This document shows, piece after piece, positions 4,722 to 14,815 of a stretch of 15,502 nt of DNA. A program made the position numbers and the translations under genes. Position 1 is the stretch's first letter. Each line of letters opens with the position of its first letter. Source of the stretch: Candidatus Omnitrophota bacterium (lineage in GTDB: Bacteria; Omnitrophota; Gorgyraeia; Duberdicusellales; 4484-171); assembly GCA_023227945.1 (NCBI GenBank), contig JALOCC010000048.1, positions 1 through 15,502 on the forward strand, read 5' to 3'. The notes under the pieces were generated by a model. The model ran no database searches, was not told the DNA's origin, and worked only from the letters and a program-made list of their open reading frames with translations.

Positions 4722-4759
4722 GAGAGAATATATTATCTAGGTAACTAAAAAGGCATAAC

Positions 4760-5443
4760 ATGAAAAAGAAAAGTAAAAGATATCAAGAGGCAGCGAAGTT
4801 GGTCGATAAGGCTAAAGTGTATTCAATAGAAGAGGCTGTTAGTATTTTGAAGAATATGCCTCATGCAAAATATGATGAAACATTAGAAGTAAGCTGCCAG
4901 GTAGGAATTGACCCAAAGCAGACAGACCAAGCTGTGAGAGGCTCGGTAGTACTTCCTCACGGAACAGGGAAGCAGGTAAAAGTTATTGTATTCTGTGAAC
5001 CGGAAAAAGAAGCAGAAGCAAAAGAGGCAGGCGCAGATTTTATAGGTTCACAGGAGTTGGCGGATAAAATCAATAAAGAAGGATGGTTTGAGTTCGATTG
5101 CTGTATATCTACCCCATCTATGATGAAGGTTGTAAGCAAACTGGGAAAGGTTCTTGGGCCGCGCGGGCTTATGCCTTCACCAAAAACAGGCACGGTTACC
5201 GATAATGTTTCTTATGCGATAAAAGAAGCAAAAAGAGGAAAAATAGATTTCCGTATGGATAAAGCATCGTGTATCCATGTAGGCCTTGGTAAGATTTCTT
5301 TTTCAAAGGAACAATTAGCAGAAAATGTGCATGCATTTATGGATGCGTTAAATAGCGCGAGGCCAGCTTCAATTAAAGGGGAATTCATAAAATCACTATC
5401 TCTATCAACTACCATCAGCCCTTCAGTGAGGTTAAACGCATGA
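4760..5443 (+). CDS. rplA: 50S ribosomal protein L1
   Basis: L1 forms the mobile stalk near the E site and often represses its own operon. At 227 residues it is near the family length. Domain I is split around an inserted domain II. The signature reads LGKVLGPRGLMPSPKTGTVTDNV, with Ser where Asn is usual (MPNPKTGTV). RGKIDFRMDKASCIHVGLGKISF and the C-terminal helix ENVHAFMDAL follow. The start at 4760 has a modest AAAGG site (4749-4753). The gene ends in an ATGA overlap with rplJ (5440-5443), so the next gene is probably translated by coupling. Confidence 0.98.
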   Translation: MKKKSKRYQEAAKLVDKAKVYSIEEAVSILKNMPHAKYDETLEVSCQVGIDPKQTDQAVRGSVVLPHGTGKQVKVIVFCEPEKEAEAKEAGADFIGSQELADKINKEGWFEFDCCISTPSMMKVVSKLGKVLGPRGLMPSPKTGTVTDNVSYAIKEAKRGKIDFRMDKASCIHVGLGKISFSKEQLAENVHAFMDALNSARPASIKGEFIKSLSLSTTISPSVRLNA

Positions 5444-5976
5444 AACATATAGGTACAATAGTAAGAGAAAAAATCGTTGACGAGATAAAAGAAAGCGTGC
5501 AGCAATCCGAAGGCTGTTTTTTTGTTAATTTTAATAAAGTAAAAGCCCGATCTATAAGCCAATTAAGAAATAATCTAAGGACAACAAAGGCTAAAGTTTA
5601 TGTAGCAAAGAATTCTTTGTTTTCTAAAGCATTCGATACGAATCGTGACAATGTAGCTAATTTTATAAACGGAGAAACTGCTGTTATCTTCGTTTACGAT
5701 AAAGATATAGTTAGAGCAGCTAAAGCGTTAGTTGATTTTGCAAAAGAAAATGAAATCATTCGAGTAAAAGGCGGCCTGCTTAAGGATAAAGCGGTAAGTG
5801 CCCAGGATTTAAATTCTTTGGCAAAATTGCCGCCCAAGGAAGTGCTTTTAGGCATGGCTGTAAGCGGCCTCGCATCTCCCATTACTGGTTTTGTTTCTAC
5901 ATTAAATCAGGTTATATTAAAATTTGTATGGGTAGTTGAGGAAATAAAAAAGAATAAAGAAACCAATAAGAAGTAG
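5440..5976 (+). CDS. rplJ: 50S ribosomal protein L10
   Basis: L10 (P0) anchors the L7/L12 dimers to the ribosomal stalk. It is 178 residues, slightly longer than the E. coli protein (165). The N-terminal rRNA-binding part includes VREKIVDEIKESVQQSEGCFFVNF, KARSISQLRNNLR and KVYVAKNSLF. VKGGLLKDKAVSAQDLNSLAKLP and the LASPITGFVSTLNQV segment lead into the C-terminal helix where L7/L12 dimers bind. The start overlaps rplA by 4 bp and has GAGG (5428-5431) inside rplA, so there is no separate L10 leader. The lysine-rich end (KKNKETNKK) is next to the rplL ribosome site. Confidence 0.97.
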   Translation: MKHIGTIVREKIVDEIKESVQQSEGCFFVNFNKVKARSISQLRNNLRTTKAKVYVAKNSLFSKAFDTNRDNVANFINGETAVIFVYDKDIVRAAKALVDFAKENEIIRVKGGLLKDKAVSAQDLNSLAKLPPKEVLLGMAVSGLASPITGFVSTLNQVILKFVWVVEEIKKNKETNKK

Positions 5977-5985
5977 GAGGTTAAT

Positions 5986-6363
5986 ATGGCTAAGGTAGAG
6001 GATGTTTTAAAGATGGTAGAGGAGATGACAGTGCTGGAGCTTTCCGAGTTGGTAAAGGCGTGTGAAGAAAAGTTCGGCGTAAAAGCAAGTGCGCCTATGA
6101 TGGCTGCAATGCCTGGAGTAGCAGCGGCTGCCGCCGAAGAAAAAGAAGAAAAAACAACCTTCACTGTTGTGCTTAGCGGTACCGGCGCAAATAAAATAGC
6201 TGTCATTAAAGAAATACGAGCAATTACCGAACTTGGCCTTAAAGAGGCAAAAGAGCTTGTAGATTCTGCTCCAAAAACAGTTAAGGAAAATATCACTAAA
6301 GAAGAAGCAGAAGAAATTAAAAAGAAACTGGAAGCCGCAGGCGCAACCGTAGAATTAAAGTAA
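5986..6363 (+). CDS. rplL: 50S ribosomal protein L7/L12
   Basis: The multi-copy stalk protein that recruits and activates translational GTPases. It has 125 residues in the standard order: a dimerisation domain ([29 protein letters not shown]), a flexible Ala-rich hinge (about 34-54, including [14 protein letters not shown]), and a C-terminal domain with [34 protein letters not shown]. The start has a strong AGGAGG (5975-5980) that overlaps the rplJ stop; the two genes are 9 bp apart. A strong ribosome site fits the higher synthesis needed for a protein present in four to six copies per ribosome. Confidence 0.98.
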   Translation: MAKVEDVLKMVEEMTVLELSELVKACEEKFGVKASAPMMAAMPGVAAAAAEEKEEKTTFTVVLSGTGANKIAVIKEIRAITELGLKEAKELVDSAPKTVKENITKEEAEEIKKKLEAAGATVELK

Positions 6364-6379
6364 ATTAAGCATAAATAGC

Positions 6380-6426
6380 CACGAATTTATTCGTGTAAAT
6401 TCGTTTCAAATTCGTGGGAATTCGTG
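6380..6426 (+). repeat. Phased heptamer array E (ATTCGTG x4)
   Basis: Words ATTCGTG (6389), ATTCGTT (6399), ATTCGTG (6410) and ATTCGTG (6420) are spaced 10, 11, 10, preceded by one inverted copy CACGAAT (6380-6386). The array fills the rplL-rpoB gap and ends five bases before AAGGAGGG of rpoB. In E. coli this gap holds an attenuator and an RNase III site; neither is evident here. Confidence 0.88.
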
Positions 6427-6445
6427 TATCAAGGAGGGTATTAGC

Positions 6446-9400
6446 TTGAAAGGAATAAAAGAATTATCTTTTGCTAAAACCAAAAAGAATTACCCGATGC
6501 CTCATTTTCTTGAGCATCAAACTAATTCCTTTAAAGAGTTTTTGCAAATGAACATTCTCCCGGAAAAAAGGAAAAAAGTAGGTTTACAGGAAATACTTGA
6601 AGAGGTATTTCCTATGGAAAGTCCGGATAAGCAATACCGCCTGGACTTTGTTTCTTACAGTCTTTCTCGCCCACGCTATAGCGTTGAAGAATGTAAAAAA
6701 CGTGCGCAAACTTACGCCGCACCTTTAAGGGTAAGGCTGCGCCTCACCAGCCCGGCAGCAGAAGTTAAAGAGCAGGAAATTTATTTAGGCGATGTCCCCC
6801 TGATGACAGAAACCGCCTCGTTTATAATTAATGGTGACGAAAGGGCAATAGTAAGCCAGTTGCAGCGTTCTCCCGGCGTATTTTTTGAAGAAGAGCTTCA
6901 TCCAATGGGCAAGCGTATGTATTTTGCCCGCATCATACCCTATAGAGGTTATTGGATAGAGTTTAGGACGGATATAAATGATACTATCACAGTAATTATC
7001 GACCGCCGCAAAACTTTTCCTGCCACGCAGATTTTAAGAATAATGGGCCTTTCCAATAACGAGGATATTTATAAAAATTTTTCCGATAAACCATACCCCG
7101 AAGTTGTAAATACAGTAAAAAAAGATTCTACAATCAGCACAGAAGAAGCATACCTTGATTTTTACAAAAAGATGCGTCCGACTGAGCCTATTACCTTGGA
7201 AGCGGCAAAAGAAGTTTTTAAAAGAATGTTTCTTGACCCGCGTAGATATGATTTAGGTAAGGTAGGCAGGTATCTTTTGAACAAAAAACTGGGAATGGAT
7301 ATTCCTTTGAGTAAAAGAGTAATAGATTTAGAAACACTGGTTGAGATTATCAAAAATCTTCTTAAGGTAAAAGCGGGTGCGCGGCCTACTGATGACATAG
7401 ATCATCTTGCAAACAGGCGTATAAAATTAATAGGAGAACTCCTGCAGCACCAAATAAGGGTTGGTTTACTTCGGGTAGAAAGGACTTTCCTTGATAGGTA
7501 TCCGCTTATTGCTTCAAGTGATTTTTCAATTCAACATCTTATAAATTCAAGAGCATTTTCTGCCCAAATACAGGATTTTTTTGCACGTTCGCCGCTTTCG
7601 CAATTCATGGATCAAACTAATCCGCTTGCAGAAATTACTCATAAGAGAAGGTTGTCTGCAATGGGTCCTGGTGGGCTTTCCCGTGAACGTGCAGGGTTTG
7701 AGGTAAGAGATGTCCATCCAACGCATTACGGAAAAATTTGTCCGATTGAAACTCCGGAAGGTGCCAATATAGGCTTACTTTCGTCGCTTACTACCTACGT
7801 CAGGATAAATCCGCTGGGATTTCTTACAACTGCTTACAGAAAGGTTGAAAAAGGTGTTGTGTTGGATAAGGTTGAATATTTAGCGGGAGATGAGGATGAA
7901 AATCGTTTAATCGCCCAGGTGTCACATAATTTAGATGAAGACGGAAAGATAAAAGATAAAGAAATTTATTCGCGATATAAAGGAAAATTTCCTAAGGTAA
8001 AACCTCATGATGTTGAATATATGGATATTTCTCCGCAGCAGATAGTTTCTGTGTCTGCGGTTTTAATACCATTCCTGGAACATGACGATGCAAACAGGGC
8101 TTTGATGGGTTCAAACATGCAAAGACAAGCTGTGCCTCTTCTTTTTCCAGAAGAGCCGCTCGTTTCAACGGGCGCTGAACGCAAAGTTGCGCGTGACAGC
8201 GGCGTGGTTGTTATGAATAAGGAAGAAGGCACGGTTGATGAAGTAGATGCACACCATATAAAAATAGGCAATTTCGTCTATAAGCTTAAAAAATTCGAAC
8301 GCTCAAATGCAGATACTTGCGTAAATCAACGGCCCTTAGTTGTAAGGGGAGAAAAAGCTAAGGTTGGCGAAACTATTGCTGACGGTATGGGAACCAGGCA
8401 TGGCGAACTTGCTTTGGGCAGAAATTTGCTGGTTGCTTTTATGCCATGGAGAGGTTACAACTTTGAAGATGCAATTATAATAAACGAACGGCTGTTAAAA
8501 GATGATGTGCTAACTTCCGTTCATGTTGAAAAATTTGAAGTTGAAGCGCGGGAAACGCGCCTTGGGAATGAAGAAGTGACCAGGGATATTCCTAATGTAA
8601 GCGAAGAGGTATTGAAGAATCTTGATGAAAATGGCGTAGTGCGCCTTGGCGCAGAAGTTATGCCGGATGATATTTTAGTAGGACGTGTTACTCCTAAAAC
8701 AGAAAAAGAGCTTTCTCCGGAAGAAAGGCTCTTACGCGCTATATTCGGAGAGAAAGCTGCAGACGTTAAGGATACGTCTCTCAGGGTTCCACCCGGAGTT
8801 TACGGCGTAGTTATCAATGTTGAAGTATTTCAGAGAAAAGACAGGGGCCGCCGTTCCAAAAAAGAAAAAACAGAGGAATTAAAAAGAATCCGTGAGATAG
8901 AGAAATATTACGAAGAAGAAAAAGAACTACTTTCCCGGGAAAAGATGAGGCGGCTAAGCGCTATACTCGGTAAAAGCGAAGGAAGAATAGATTCTGACGA
9001 TATAGACGCAAGCGAAGAAGCAAAAGCCATGGTAAATATTTATGATGAGCGTTTGCAAGAGCTAGCCATGGAAAGGGAACTTGAAAGCGCAAAGATAAAG
9101 AAGGGCGATGAACTTCCTACTGGTGTATTAAAAAGAGTTGTCGTGTTTGTAGCGATGAAGAGAAAGGTTTCTGCCGGAGATAAGCTTTCCGGCCGGCACG
9201 GCAACAAGGGTGTTATCTCAAAAATATTGCCGGAAGAAGACATGCCGTTTCTTGAGGATGGTACGTCTGTTGATTTGATTTTAAATCCCCTGGGTGTTCC
9301 TTCCAGAATGAATGTCGGACAGCTCTTAGAAATGCATCTTGGCTGGGCAGCTAAAAAGCTTGGCATAAAAGTAATTACGCCTGTCTTTGAAGGGGCAAGA

Positions 9401-9865
9401 GAAGAAGATACCAAGAATTTACTAAGGCAGGCAGGAATTCCTGAGGATGGAAAAGTAACCATTTATGACGGCCACACCGGAAAAGCTTTTGCTAATAAAA
9501 TAAGTGTCGGCTGCATGTTTATTATGAAACTTGTACACATGGTTGATGATAAAATCCACGCGCGCGCAATAGGGCCATACTCTTTGATTACTCAGCAGCC
9601 GCTCGGAGGAAAAGCGCAGTTCGGCGGCCAGCGTTTTGGAGAAATGGAAGTCTGGGCGCTTGAAGCCTACGGCGCGGCATTTACCCTTCAGGAAATGCTT
9701 ACGGTAAAAAGTGACGATGTGGAAGGAAGGACGAGAATTTATGAGGCAATAGTAAGAGGAGAGCAGAAATTTCAGCCTTCAGTCCCTGAGTCGTTTAATG
9801 TTTTAGTCAAAGAGCTACAAGGATTGTGTCTGGATATAAGGCCAGAAAAGGAGTCTCATAAATGA
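6446..9865 (+). CDS. rpoB: DNA-directed RNA polymerase subunit beta
   Basis: The beta subunit forms one side of the polymerase active-site cleft. At 1139 residues it is of the compact type without the large E. coli insertions. The rifampicin region reads [26 protein letters not shown] at about 385-410. The contact residues matching E. coli Q513, D516, H526, R529 and S531 are all present (Q386, D389, H399, R402, S404), while position 533 is Met406. Active-site lysines K913 and K921 lie in [13 protein letters not shown]. The C-terminus has [19 protein letters not shown]. The start is TTG 6446, supported by AGGAGGG (6432-6438) and by the conserved N-terminus; the next ATG would remove 17 residues. 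It overlaps rpoC by 4 bp. Confidence 0.98.
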   Translation: MKGIKELSFAKTKKNYPMPHFLEHQTNSFKEFLQMNILPEKRKKVGLQEILEEVFPMESPDKQYRLDFVSYSLSRPRYSVEECKKRAQTYAAPLRVRLRLTSPAAEVKEQEIYLGDVPLMTETASFIINGDERAIVSQLQRSPGVFFEEELHPMGKRMYFARIIPYRGYWIEFRTDINDTITVIIDRRKTFPATQILRIMGLSNNEDIYKNFSDKPYPEVVNTVKKDSTISTEEAYLDFYKKMRPTEPITLEAAKEVFKRMFLDPRRYDLGKVGRYLLNKKLGMDIPLSKRVIDLETLVEIIKNLLKVKAGARPTDDIDHLANRRIKLIGELLQHQIRVGLLRVERTFLDRYPLIASSDFSIQHLINSRAFSAQIQDFFARSPLSQFMDQTNPLAEITHKRRLSAMGPGGLSRERAGFEVRDVHPTHYGKICPIETPEGANIGLLSSLTTYVRINPLGFLTTAYRKVEKGVVLDKVEYLAGDEDENRLIAQVSHNLDEDGKIKDKEIYSRYKGKFPKVKPHDVEYMDISPQQIVSVSAVLIPFLEHDDANRALMGSNMQRQAVPLLFPEEPLVSTGAERKVARDSGVVVMNKEEGTVDEVDAHHIKIGNFVYKLKKFERSNADTCVNQRPLVVRGEKAKVGETIADGMGTRHGELALGRNLLVAFMPWRGYNFEDAIIINERLLKDDVLTSVHVEKFEVEARETRLGNEEVTRDIPNVSEEVLKNLDENGVVRLGAEVMPDDILVGRVTPKTEKELSPEERLLRAIFGEKAADVKDTSLRVPPGVYGVVINVEVFQRKDRGRRSKKEKTEELKRIREIEKYYEEEKELLSREKMRRLSAILGKSEGRIDSDDIDASEEAKAMVNIYDERLQELAMERELESAKIKKGDELPTGVLKRVVVFVAMKRKVSAGDKLSGRHGNKGVISKILPEEDMPFLEDGTSVDLILNPLGVPSRMNVGQLLEMHLGWAAKKLGIKVITPVFEGAREEDTKNLLRQAGIPEDGKVTIYDGHTGKAFANKISVGCMFIMKLVHMVDDKIHARAIGPYSLITQQPLGGKAQFGGQRFGEMEVWALEAYGAAFTLQEMLTVKSDDVEGRTRIYEAIVRGEQKFQPSVPESFNVLVKELQGLCLDIRPEKESHK

Positions 9866-12800
9866 TTGAAGATAGTACATTCTTTGATCAAATAACTATT
9901 CGACTTGCATCTAACCAGATAATCAGAAGCTGGTCTTCAGGAGAAGTGAAAAAGGCCGAAACCCTTAATTACCGCACCCTAAAGCCGGAAAAAGACGGGC
10001 TTTTTTGCGAAAAAATTTTCGGGCCTGCCAAAGATTGGGAGTGCCACTGCGGAAAGCTTAAAGGCATAAAATTTAAAGGCACAAAATGCGACCGTTGCGG
10101 GGTTGAGGTATTGCATTCATCAGTACGCAGGCAGCGCATGGGCCATATTGACCTGGCAGCTCCGGTAACGCACATCTGGTTTTTTAAGATTATACCTTCG
10201 CGCATAGGCTCAATGCTTGACCTCTCCGCAAAGGAACTTGAAAAAGTAATTTACTACGAGGAATACATTGTTATAGACCCGGGCAGCACCACACTCAAGA
10301 AGATGCAGCTTCTTAACGAAGAAGAATATCAGAAAGCTTTACAGGAATTCGGCCAAAATTTTACCGTAAAAATAGGAGCCGAAGCAATAAGAGAGTTATT
10401 AAAGGAATTGGATTTAGATAAACTCAGTAAAAGTACTCGCCGTGAGATAGAAAACGCAAAAAGTGCCTTGAATAAACGTTTGTTGAAAAGGCTTAAAATA
10501 ATGGAAGATTTTCGCCGTTCAGGCAACAAGCCTGAGTGGATGGTTTTAGAATCCGTTCCGGTTATACCGCCTGATTTACGCCCCTTAGTCCCTCTTGAGG
10601 GCGGAAGATTCGCCTCTTCGGATTTAAACGACCTTTACCGGCGCGTGATTAACAGAAATAACCGTCTTAAGAAATTAATTTCTCTAGGTGCTCCTGACAT
10701 AATCATAAAAAATGAAAAGCGAATGCTTCAGGAAGCAGTTGACGCTCTCATAGAAAACGGCAGGCATGGAAGGCCGGTTACAGGGCCGCAGAACAGGCCA
10801 TTAAAAAGCCTTTCGGATATGCTTAAGGGCAAACAAGGCCGTTTCAGGCAAAACCTTCTTGGCAAGCGAGTAGATTATTCAGGCCGCAGCGTAATCGTAG
10901 TAGGGCCTGATTTAAAACTTCATCAATGCGGAATACCTAAGCAGATGGCTCTTGAGCTTTTTGAGCCTTTTATAATAAAGAAATTAAGAGAAAGAGGTTT
11001 TGTTCATACTATTAAGGGGGCGCGCAGGATGGTTGAAAGAGCGCGTGTTGAGGTGTGGGATATACTCGAAGAAGTAATAGACGGCCATCCGGTATTGCTT
11101 AACCGTGCTCCAACGCTTCATCGTTTAAGCGTCCAGGCTTTTTATCCCATGCTTGTAGAAGGCAAGGCAATAAAATTACATCCGCTTGTTTGTGCTGCTT
11201 TTAACGCAGATTTTGACGGAGACCAGATGGCAGTACACGTTCCTTTGTCAATTGAAGCACAGGCAGAAGCAAGGCTTGCCATGCTTTCGGTAAATAATAT
11301 TTTTTCACCTGCAGACGGCAGGCCGGTTATTACTCCAACACAGGATACAATCATTGGAAGCCGCTATCTTACTTTGGATAAAGATAAAGGGATAGGAGAA
11401 GGAACGGTATTTTCTTGTGCTGATGAGGCAATAACTGCTTATCAGGATGAAGAAGTTGAGCTGCATGCAAAGATTAAGATACGCATAGAAGAACAGGGCC
11501 AGAAAAAAATCGTAGAGACAACAATAGGAAGAATAATCTTTAACCAAGTTTTGCCGAAAGGCTTTAGGTTTGTGAATGAGCCTCTCAGCAAAAAGAGCGT
11601 TTCGGAAATCATCAGCGAATGCTACAAAATATTTGGCCATGGTGCAGCGGTTGAGTTGCTGGATAAAATAAAAGATTTGGGTTTTGAATACGCTACTTAC
11701 GGCGGAATAAGCATTTCTATCGAGGACCTGCAGACGCCTCCTCAGAAAACCGAGTGCATTAACGAAGCGAATGAAGACGTTGCAAAAGTTGAAGATCAAT
11801 ACAAAAAAGGCGTCATTACGGAAAGAGAACGCCACAATAAAATCATCGATATCTGGACTAGAACAAATGACCACGTATCAGACCTTGTGTTTAAGAGCAT
11901 GGACAAATTTAATCCTATATTTATGATGGCAGATAGCGGTGCCCGTGGTTCGCGTGTTCAGATAAGGCAGCTGGCCGGAATGCGTGGCCTTATGGCAAAG
12001 CCATCCGGAGAAATTATTGAAACGCCGATTATTTCAAATTTTAGGGAAGGTTTAACTGTTCTTGAATATTTTATTTCAACTCACGGCGCAAGAAAAGGTT
12101 TGGCTGATACGGCATTAAAGACAGCTGACGCCGGTTATTTAACCCGGCGGCTTGTTGATGTTGCCCAGGAAGTTATAATCATCGAGGAAGATTGCGGCAC
12201 CGTAAACGGTATAACAGTTTCGGAAATTGTAGAAGGTGACGAAGTTGTTGTTCCTTTAAAGGAGAGAATAGTAGGCCGCGTTGCACTTGACAGCATCGTA
12301 GATGTGGTTAGCGATGAAGCAATCGTTAAAGCTGGAGAAGAAATTACCGAAGAAAAAGCAGATAAGATAGAACGCCTGGGCTTAGAGAAGATTCGTATAA
12401 GAAGCGTTCTTACTTGTGAGTCCGAAAGAGGAGCTTGTATTAAGTGTTACGGAAGGAATTTAGCATCAGGCAAGCTTATCGAAATAGGTGAGGCAGTTGG
12501 CGTAATTGCAGCTCAGTCAATAGGTGAACCTGGAACACAGCTTACAATGAGAACGTTTCATATCGGTGGAACTGCTTCGCGTGTTGCCGAACGTGCATTC
12601 ATTAAGGCAAAAGAAAAAGGCACGGTAAAATACCACGGTTTAAAGGTGGTAGTTAAAGGCAAAAATTTTATAGTACTTAATAGAAACGGTATGGTAAGTG
12701 TAAATGATGAGCGCGGTATAGAATTGCAAAGAAATCCCGTACCTCAGGGTTCATTGGTTCTTGTAGAGGATGGTGTTGCGGTTGAAAAAGACAAAATTTT

Positions 12801-13839
12801 CGTCAGATGGGACCCATATTCATCGCCGATTTTGACTGAAGTCAAAGGAAAAGTAAAATACGAAGATCTTATAGATAAGATAACTATACAGGAAGAAATG
12901 AATGTTGCAACGGGCAGAAAAGAGAGAGTTGTCGTTGAGTTTAAAGGGGAATACCACCCTCAGCTTTTGATTATGTCTGATGACGACAAAAAGGAAGTTT
13001 CGGGAATTTATCCGCTTCCTTCCGGTGCACACATAATGGTTGGCGAAGGTGATACAGTTGAGGCGGGAGACGTTATCGCCAAGACTCCAAGGTTGGTTGC
13101 TAAAACAAGGGATATTACCGGAGGCCTTCCCCGTGTTGCCGAACTTTTCGAAGCGCGCAGGCCAAAGAACCCGGCAATAATTAGCGAAATCGACGGCTTT
13201 GTGGAATTTAAAGAAGAAAAGGGCGAGCGAAAAATAATCGTACGCAGTCCAACCGGAATGAAAAGGGACTATTCAATTCCTCTTGGCAGTCATCCAATAG
13301 TTTATAGAGGCGACCAGGTTTCCGCCGGGCAACAGTTAACTGAAGGGCCTACGGTTTTGCAGGATATTTTAAGGGTTTGCGGAGATAAAGTATTGCAGGA
13401 ATATTTAGTTAATCAGATTCAGGAAGTTTATAGGTTGCAAGGTGTTAGAATAAACGATAAACACATTGAGGTTGTAATCAGGGAAATGCTTAAAAAAGTA
13501 AGGATAGTTGAATCCGGAGACACTGAATTTTTACCCGGCGAAGCTATTGATAAATGGGATTTTCGTAATGAGAACGAAAGAGTAGTTAAGAAAGGAGGAA
13601 AACCCGCAACAGCCTCACCTTTACTTTTAGGAATTACAAAAGCATCTCTCAGCACAAAGAGCTTTATTTCTGCGGCAAGCTTTCAGGAAACAACACGAGT
13701 CCTGACAGATGCTGCCACATCCGGTAAGGTCGATGATTTGCAGGGTTTAAAGGAAAATGTAATCGTAGGCCATCTTATCCCTGCGGGAACAGGTTTAAAG
13801 ATGTATAGAGAAATTGAGGTGGAAAAATGCCAACAATAA
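9862..13839 (+). CDS. rpoC: DNA-directed RNA polymerase subunit beta'
   Basis: The beta' subunit carries the catalytic magnesium site. It is 1325 residues. The N-terminal zinc site is C61, C63, C76 and C79. The [36 protein letters not shown] segment is followed by the catalytic loop [12 protein letters not shown], with D450, D452 and D454 binding magnesium. The second zinc site is C778, C852, C859 and C862. The bridge helix and trigger loop region ([38 protein letters not shown]) has no large insertion. It ends with the conserved [19 protein letters not shown] and [13 protein letters not shown] 9862 follows AAAAGGAG (9846-9853) and overlaps the rpoB stop as ATGA. Its last codons overlap rpsL by 13 bp. 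Confidence 0.98.
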   Translation: MIEDSTFFDQITIRLASNQIIRSWSSGEVKKAETLNYRTLKPEKDGLFCEKIFGPAKDWECHCGKLKGIKFKGTKCDRCGVEVLHSSVRRQRMGHIDLAAPVTHIWFFKIIPSRIGSMLDLSAKELEKVIYYEEYIVIDPGSTTLKKMQLLNEEEYQKALQEFGQNFTVKIGAEAIRELLKELDLDKLSKSTRREIENAKSALNKRLLKRLKIMEDFRRSGNKPEWMVLESVPVIPPDLRPLVPLEGGRFASSDLNDLYRRVINRNNRLKKLISLGAPDIIIKNEKRMLQEAVDALIENGRHGRPVTGPQNRPLKSLSDMLKGKQGRFRQNLLGKRVDYSGRSVIVVGPDLKLHQCGIPKQMALELFEPFIIKKLRERGFVHTIKGARRMVERARVEVWDILEEVIDGHPVLLNRAPTLHRLSVQAFYPMLVEGKAIKLHPLVCAAFNADFDGDQMAVHVPLSIEAQAEARLAMLSVNNIFSPADGRPVITPTQDTIIGSRYLTLDKDKGIGEGTVFSCADEAITAYQDEEVELHAKIKIRIEEQGQKKIVETTIGRIIFNQVLPKGFRFVNEPLSKKSVSEIISECYKIFGHGAAVELLDKIKDLGFEYATYGGISISIEDLQTPPQKTECINEANEDVAKVEDQYKKGVITERERHNKIIDIWTRTNDHVSDLVFKSMDKFNPIFMMADSGARGSRVQIRQLAGMRGLMAKPSGEIIETPIISNFREGLTVLEYFISTHGARKGLADTALKTADAGYLTRRLVDVAQEVIIIEEDCGTVNGITVSEIVEGDEVVVPLKERIVGRVALDSIVDVVSDEAIVKAGEEITEEKADKIERLGLEKIRIRSVLTCESERGACIKCYGRNLASGKLIEIGEAVGVIAAQSIGEPGTQLTMRTFHIGGTASRVAERAFIKAKEKGTVKYHGLKVVVKGKNFIVLNRNGMVSVNDERGIELQRNPVPQGSLVLVEDGVAVEKDKIFVRWDPYSSPILTEVKGKVKYEDLIDKITIQEEMNVATGRKERVVVEFKGEYHPQLLIMSDDDKKEVSGIYPLPSGAHIMVGEGDTVEAGDVIAKTPRLVAKTRDITGGLPRVAELFEARRPKNPAIISEIDGFVEFKEEKGERKIIVRSPTGMKRDYSIPLGSHPIVYRGDQVSAGQQLTEGPTVLQDILRVCGDKVLQEYLVNQIQEVYRLQGVRINDKHIEVVIREMLKKVRIVESGDTEFLPGEAIDKWDFRNENERVVKKGGKPATASPLLLGITKASLSTKSFISAASFQETTRVLTDAATSGKVDDLQGLKENVIVGHLIPAGTGLKMYREIEVEKCQQ

Positions 13840-14201
13840 CACAATTATTAAGAAAACCGCGTATACCTAAAAAAAGAAGAAGTAAGTCACCTGCCCTTCA
13901 ACAGGCTCCGCAGAGAAGAGGGGTTTGCATACAAGTAAGGACGATGACTCCCAAAAAACCCAACTCAGCTTTACGTAAAATTGCAAGGGTTAGGCTTACC
14001 AATAGTAATGAAGTAACAGCTTACATTCCTGGTGAGGGCCATAACCTGCAGGAACATTCCATAGTTTTAGTAAGAGGCGGCAGGGTAAAAGATCTTCCCG
14101 GTGTAAGATACCACATAGTAAGAGGCACGCTTGATTGTCAGGGAGTTGCTAATAGAAAGCGTTCGCGTTCAAAATACGGAGCAAAGAGGCCGAAGCAGTA
14201 A
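13827..14201 (+). CDS. rpsL: 30S ribosomal protein S12
   Basis: S12 sits at the decoding centre and controls translational accuracy. It has 124 residues. The signature [19 protein letters not shown] carries the lysine that matches E. coli K42, so no streptomycin-resistance change is seen. The second accuracy loop, [22 protein letters not shown], includes the aspartate that is methylthiolated in many bacteria. The start ATG 13827 lies inside the end of rpoC (13-bp overlap) and has GAGGTGG (13816-13822) four bases upstream. This fuses the rpoBC and str clusters with no room for a promoter or terminator between them. A 73-bp spacer with heptamer repeats precedes rpsG. Confidence 0.98.
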   Translation: MPTITQLLRKPRIPKKRRSKSPALQQAPQRRGVCIQVRTMTPKKPNSALRKIARVRLTNSNEVTAYIPGEGHNLQEHSIVLVRGGRVKDLPGVRYHIVRGTLDCQGVANRKRSRSKYGAKRPKQ

Positions 14202-14225
14202 TAAAAATGCAATATAGAAGCAGAT

Positions 14226-14254
14226 ATCCGCGTCAATATCCGCGGTAATCCGCG
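14226..14254 (+). repeat. Heptamer array F (ATCCGCG x3)
   Basis: Three identical ATCCGCG words start at 14226, 14238 and 14248 (spacing 12, 10) in the rpsL-rpsG gap, ending eight bases before AAGGAGAGG of rpsG. It is shorter and less regular than the other arrays. Confidence 0.75.
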
Positions 14255-14274
14255 TCTATAAATAAGGAGAGGAA

Positions 14275-14742
14275 ATGAGAAGAAGAAAAGCGCCTAAAAG
14301 ACAAATTCAGGTTGATCCAAAATATAAGTCAACCGTCGTTGGCCAGCTTATTAATATAATAATGCAGGATGGTAAAAAAACCAAGGCGCAGGGTATGGTT
14401 TATGGAGCGTTGGATTTAATCGGCGAAAAAATGAAAGAGGATTCCCTGAAAGTATTTTTCGCGGCACTAGAAAATGCCCGCCCACGCTTAGAAGTGCGCC
14501 CGAGGCGAATTGGCGGAGCAACATACCAGGTTCCTATGGAAGTCACTCAAGAACGTGGAATTTCTACAGCTCTACGTTGGCTACGTGATTGCGCCCGCAG
14601 CAAAAAAGGCAGATCAATGGAAAATAAAATAGCCGATGAAGTTCTTTCTGCCTTCAAGAATGAAGGTTCGGTAATCAAGAAGAAAGAAGATATGCACAAG
14701 ATGGCAGAAGCTAACAAGGCATTTGCTCATTTTAAATGGTAA
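14275..14742 (+). CDS. rpsG: 30S ribosomal protein S7
   Basis: S7 nucleates assembly of the 30S head and lies near the E site; in E. coli it represses the str operon. It has 155 residues, typical of the family. The N-terminus [19 protein letters not shown] is basic and binds 16S rRNA. The signature [25 protein letters not shown] is followed by [34 protein letters not shown] and the C-terminal [18 protein letters not shown] 14275 is preceded by AAGGAGAGG (14263-14271). The rpsL-rpsG gap is 73 bp and contains heptamer repeats where the E. coli S7 operator would lie. fusA follows after another 73 bp. Confidence 0.98.
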   Translation: MRRRKAPKRQIQVDPKYKSTVVGQLINIIMQDGKKTKAQGMVYGALDLIGEKMKEDSLKVFFAALENARPRLEVRPRRIGGATYQVPMEVTQERGISTALRWLRDCARSKKGRSMENKIADEVLSAFKNEGSVIKKKEDMHKMAEANKAFAHFKW

Positions 14743-14744
14743 AT

Positions 14745-14782
14745 CACAGATGATCACAGATACAAAACAGATGATCGCAGAT
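14745..14782 (-). repeat. Phased heptamer array G (CACAGAT-like x4)
   Basis: Words CACAGAT (14745), CACAGAT (14755), AACAGAT (14766) and CGCAGAT (14776) are spaced 10, 11, 10, beginning two bases after the rpsG stop. It shares its word with arrays C and D. It also contains two in-frame ATGs upstream of fusA. Confidence 0.88.
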
Positions 14783-14815
14783 AAAGGCTTTATTAAGAAT
14801 TCAGGTAAGAAGGAT

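Noticed and set aside
11305..11874. 189-codon minus-strand frame inside rpoC
   Set aside because: A shadow of the strongly conserved rpoC frame, Phe/Tyr-rich as expected for antisense of Lys/Glu-rich coding sequence.
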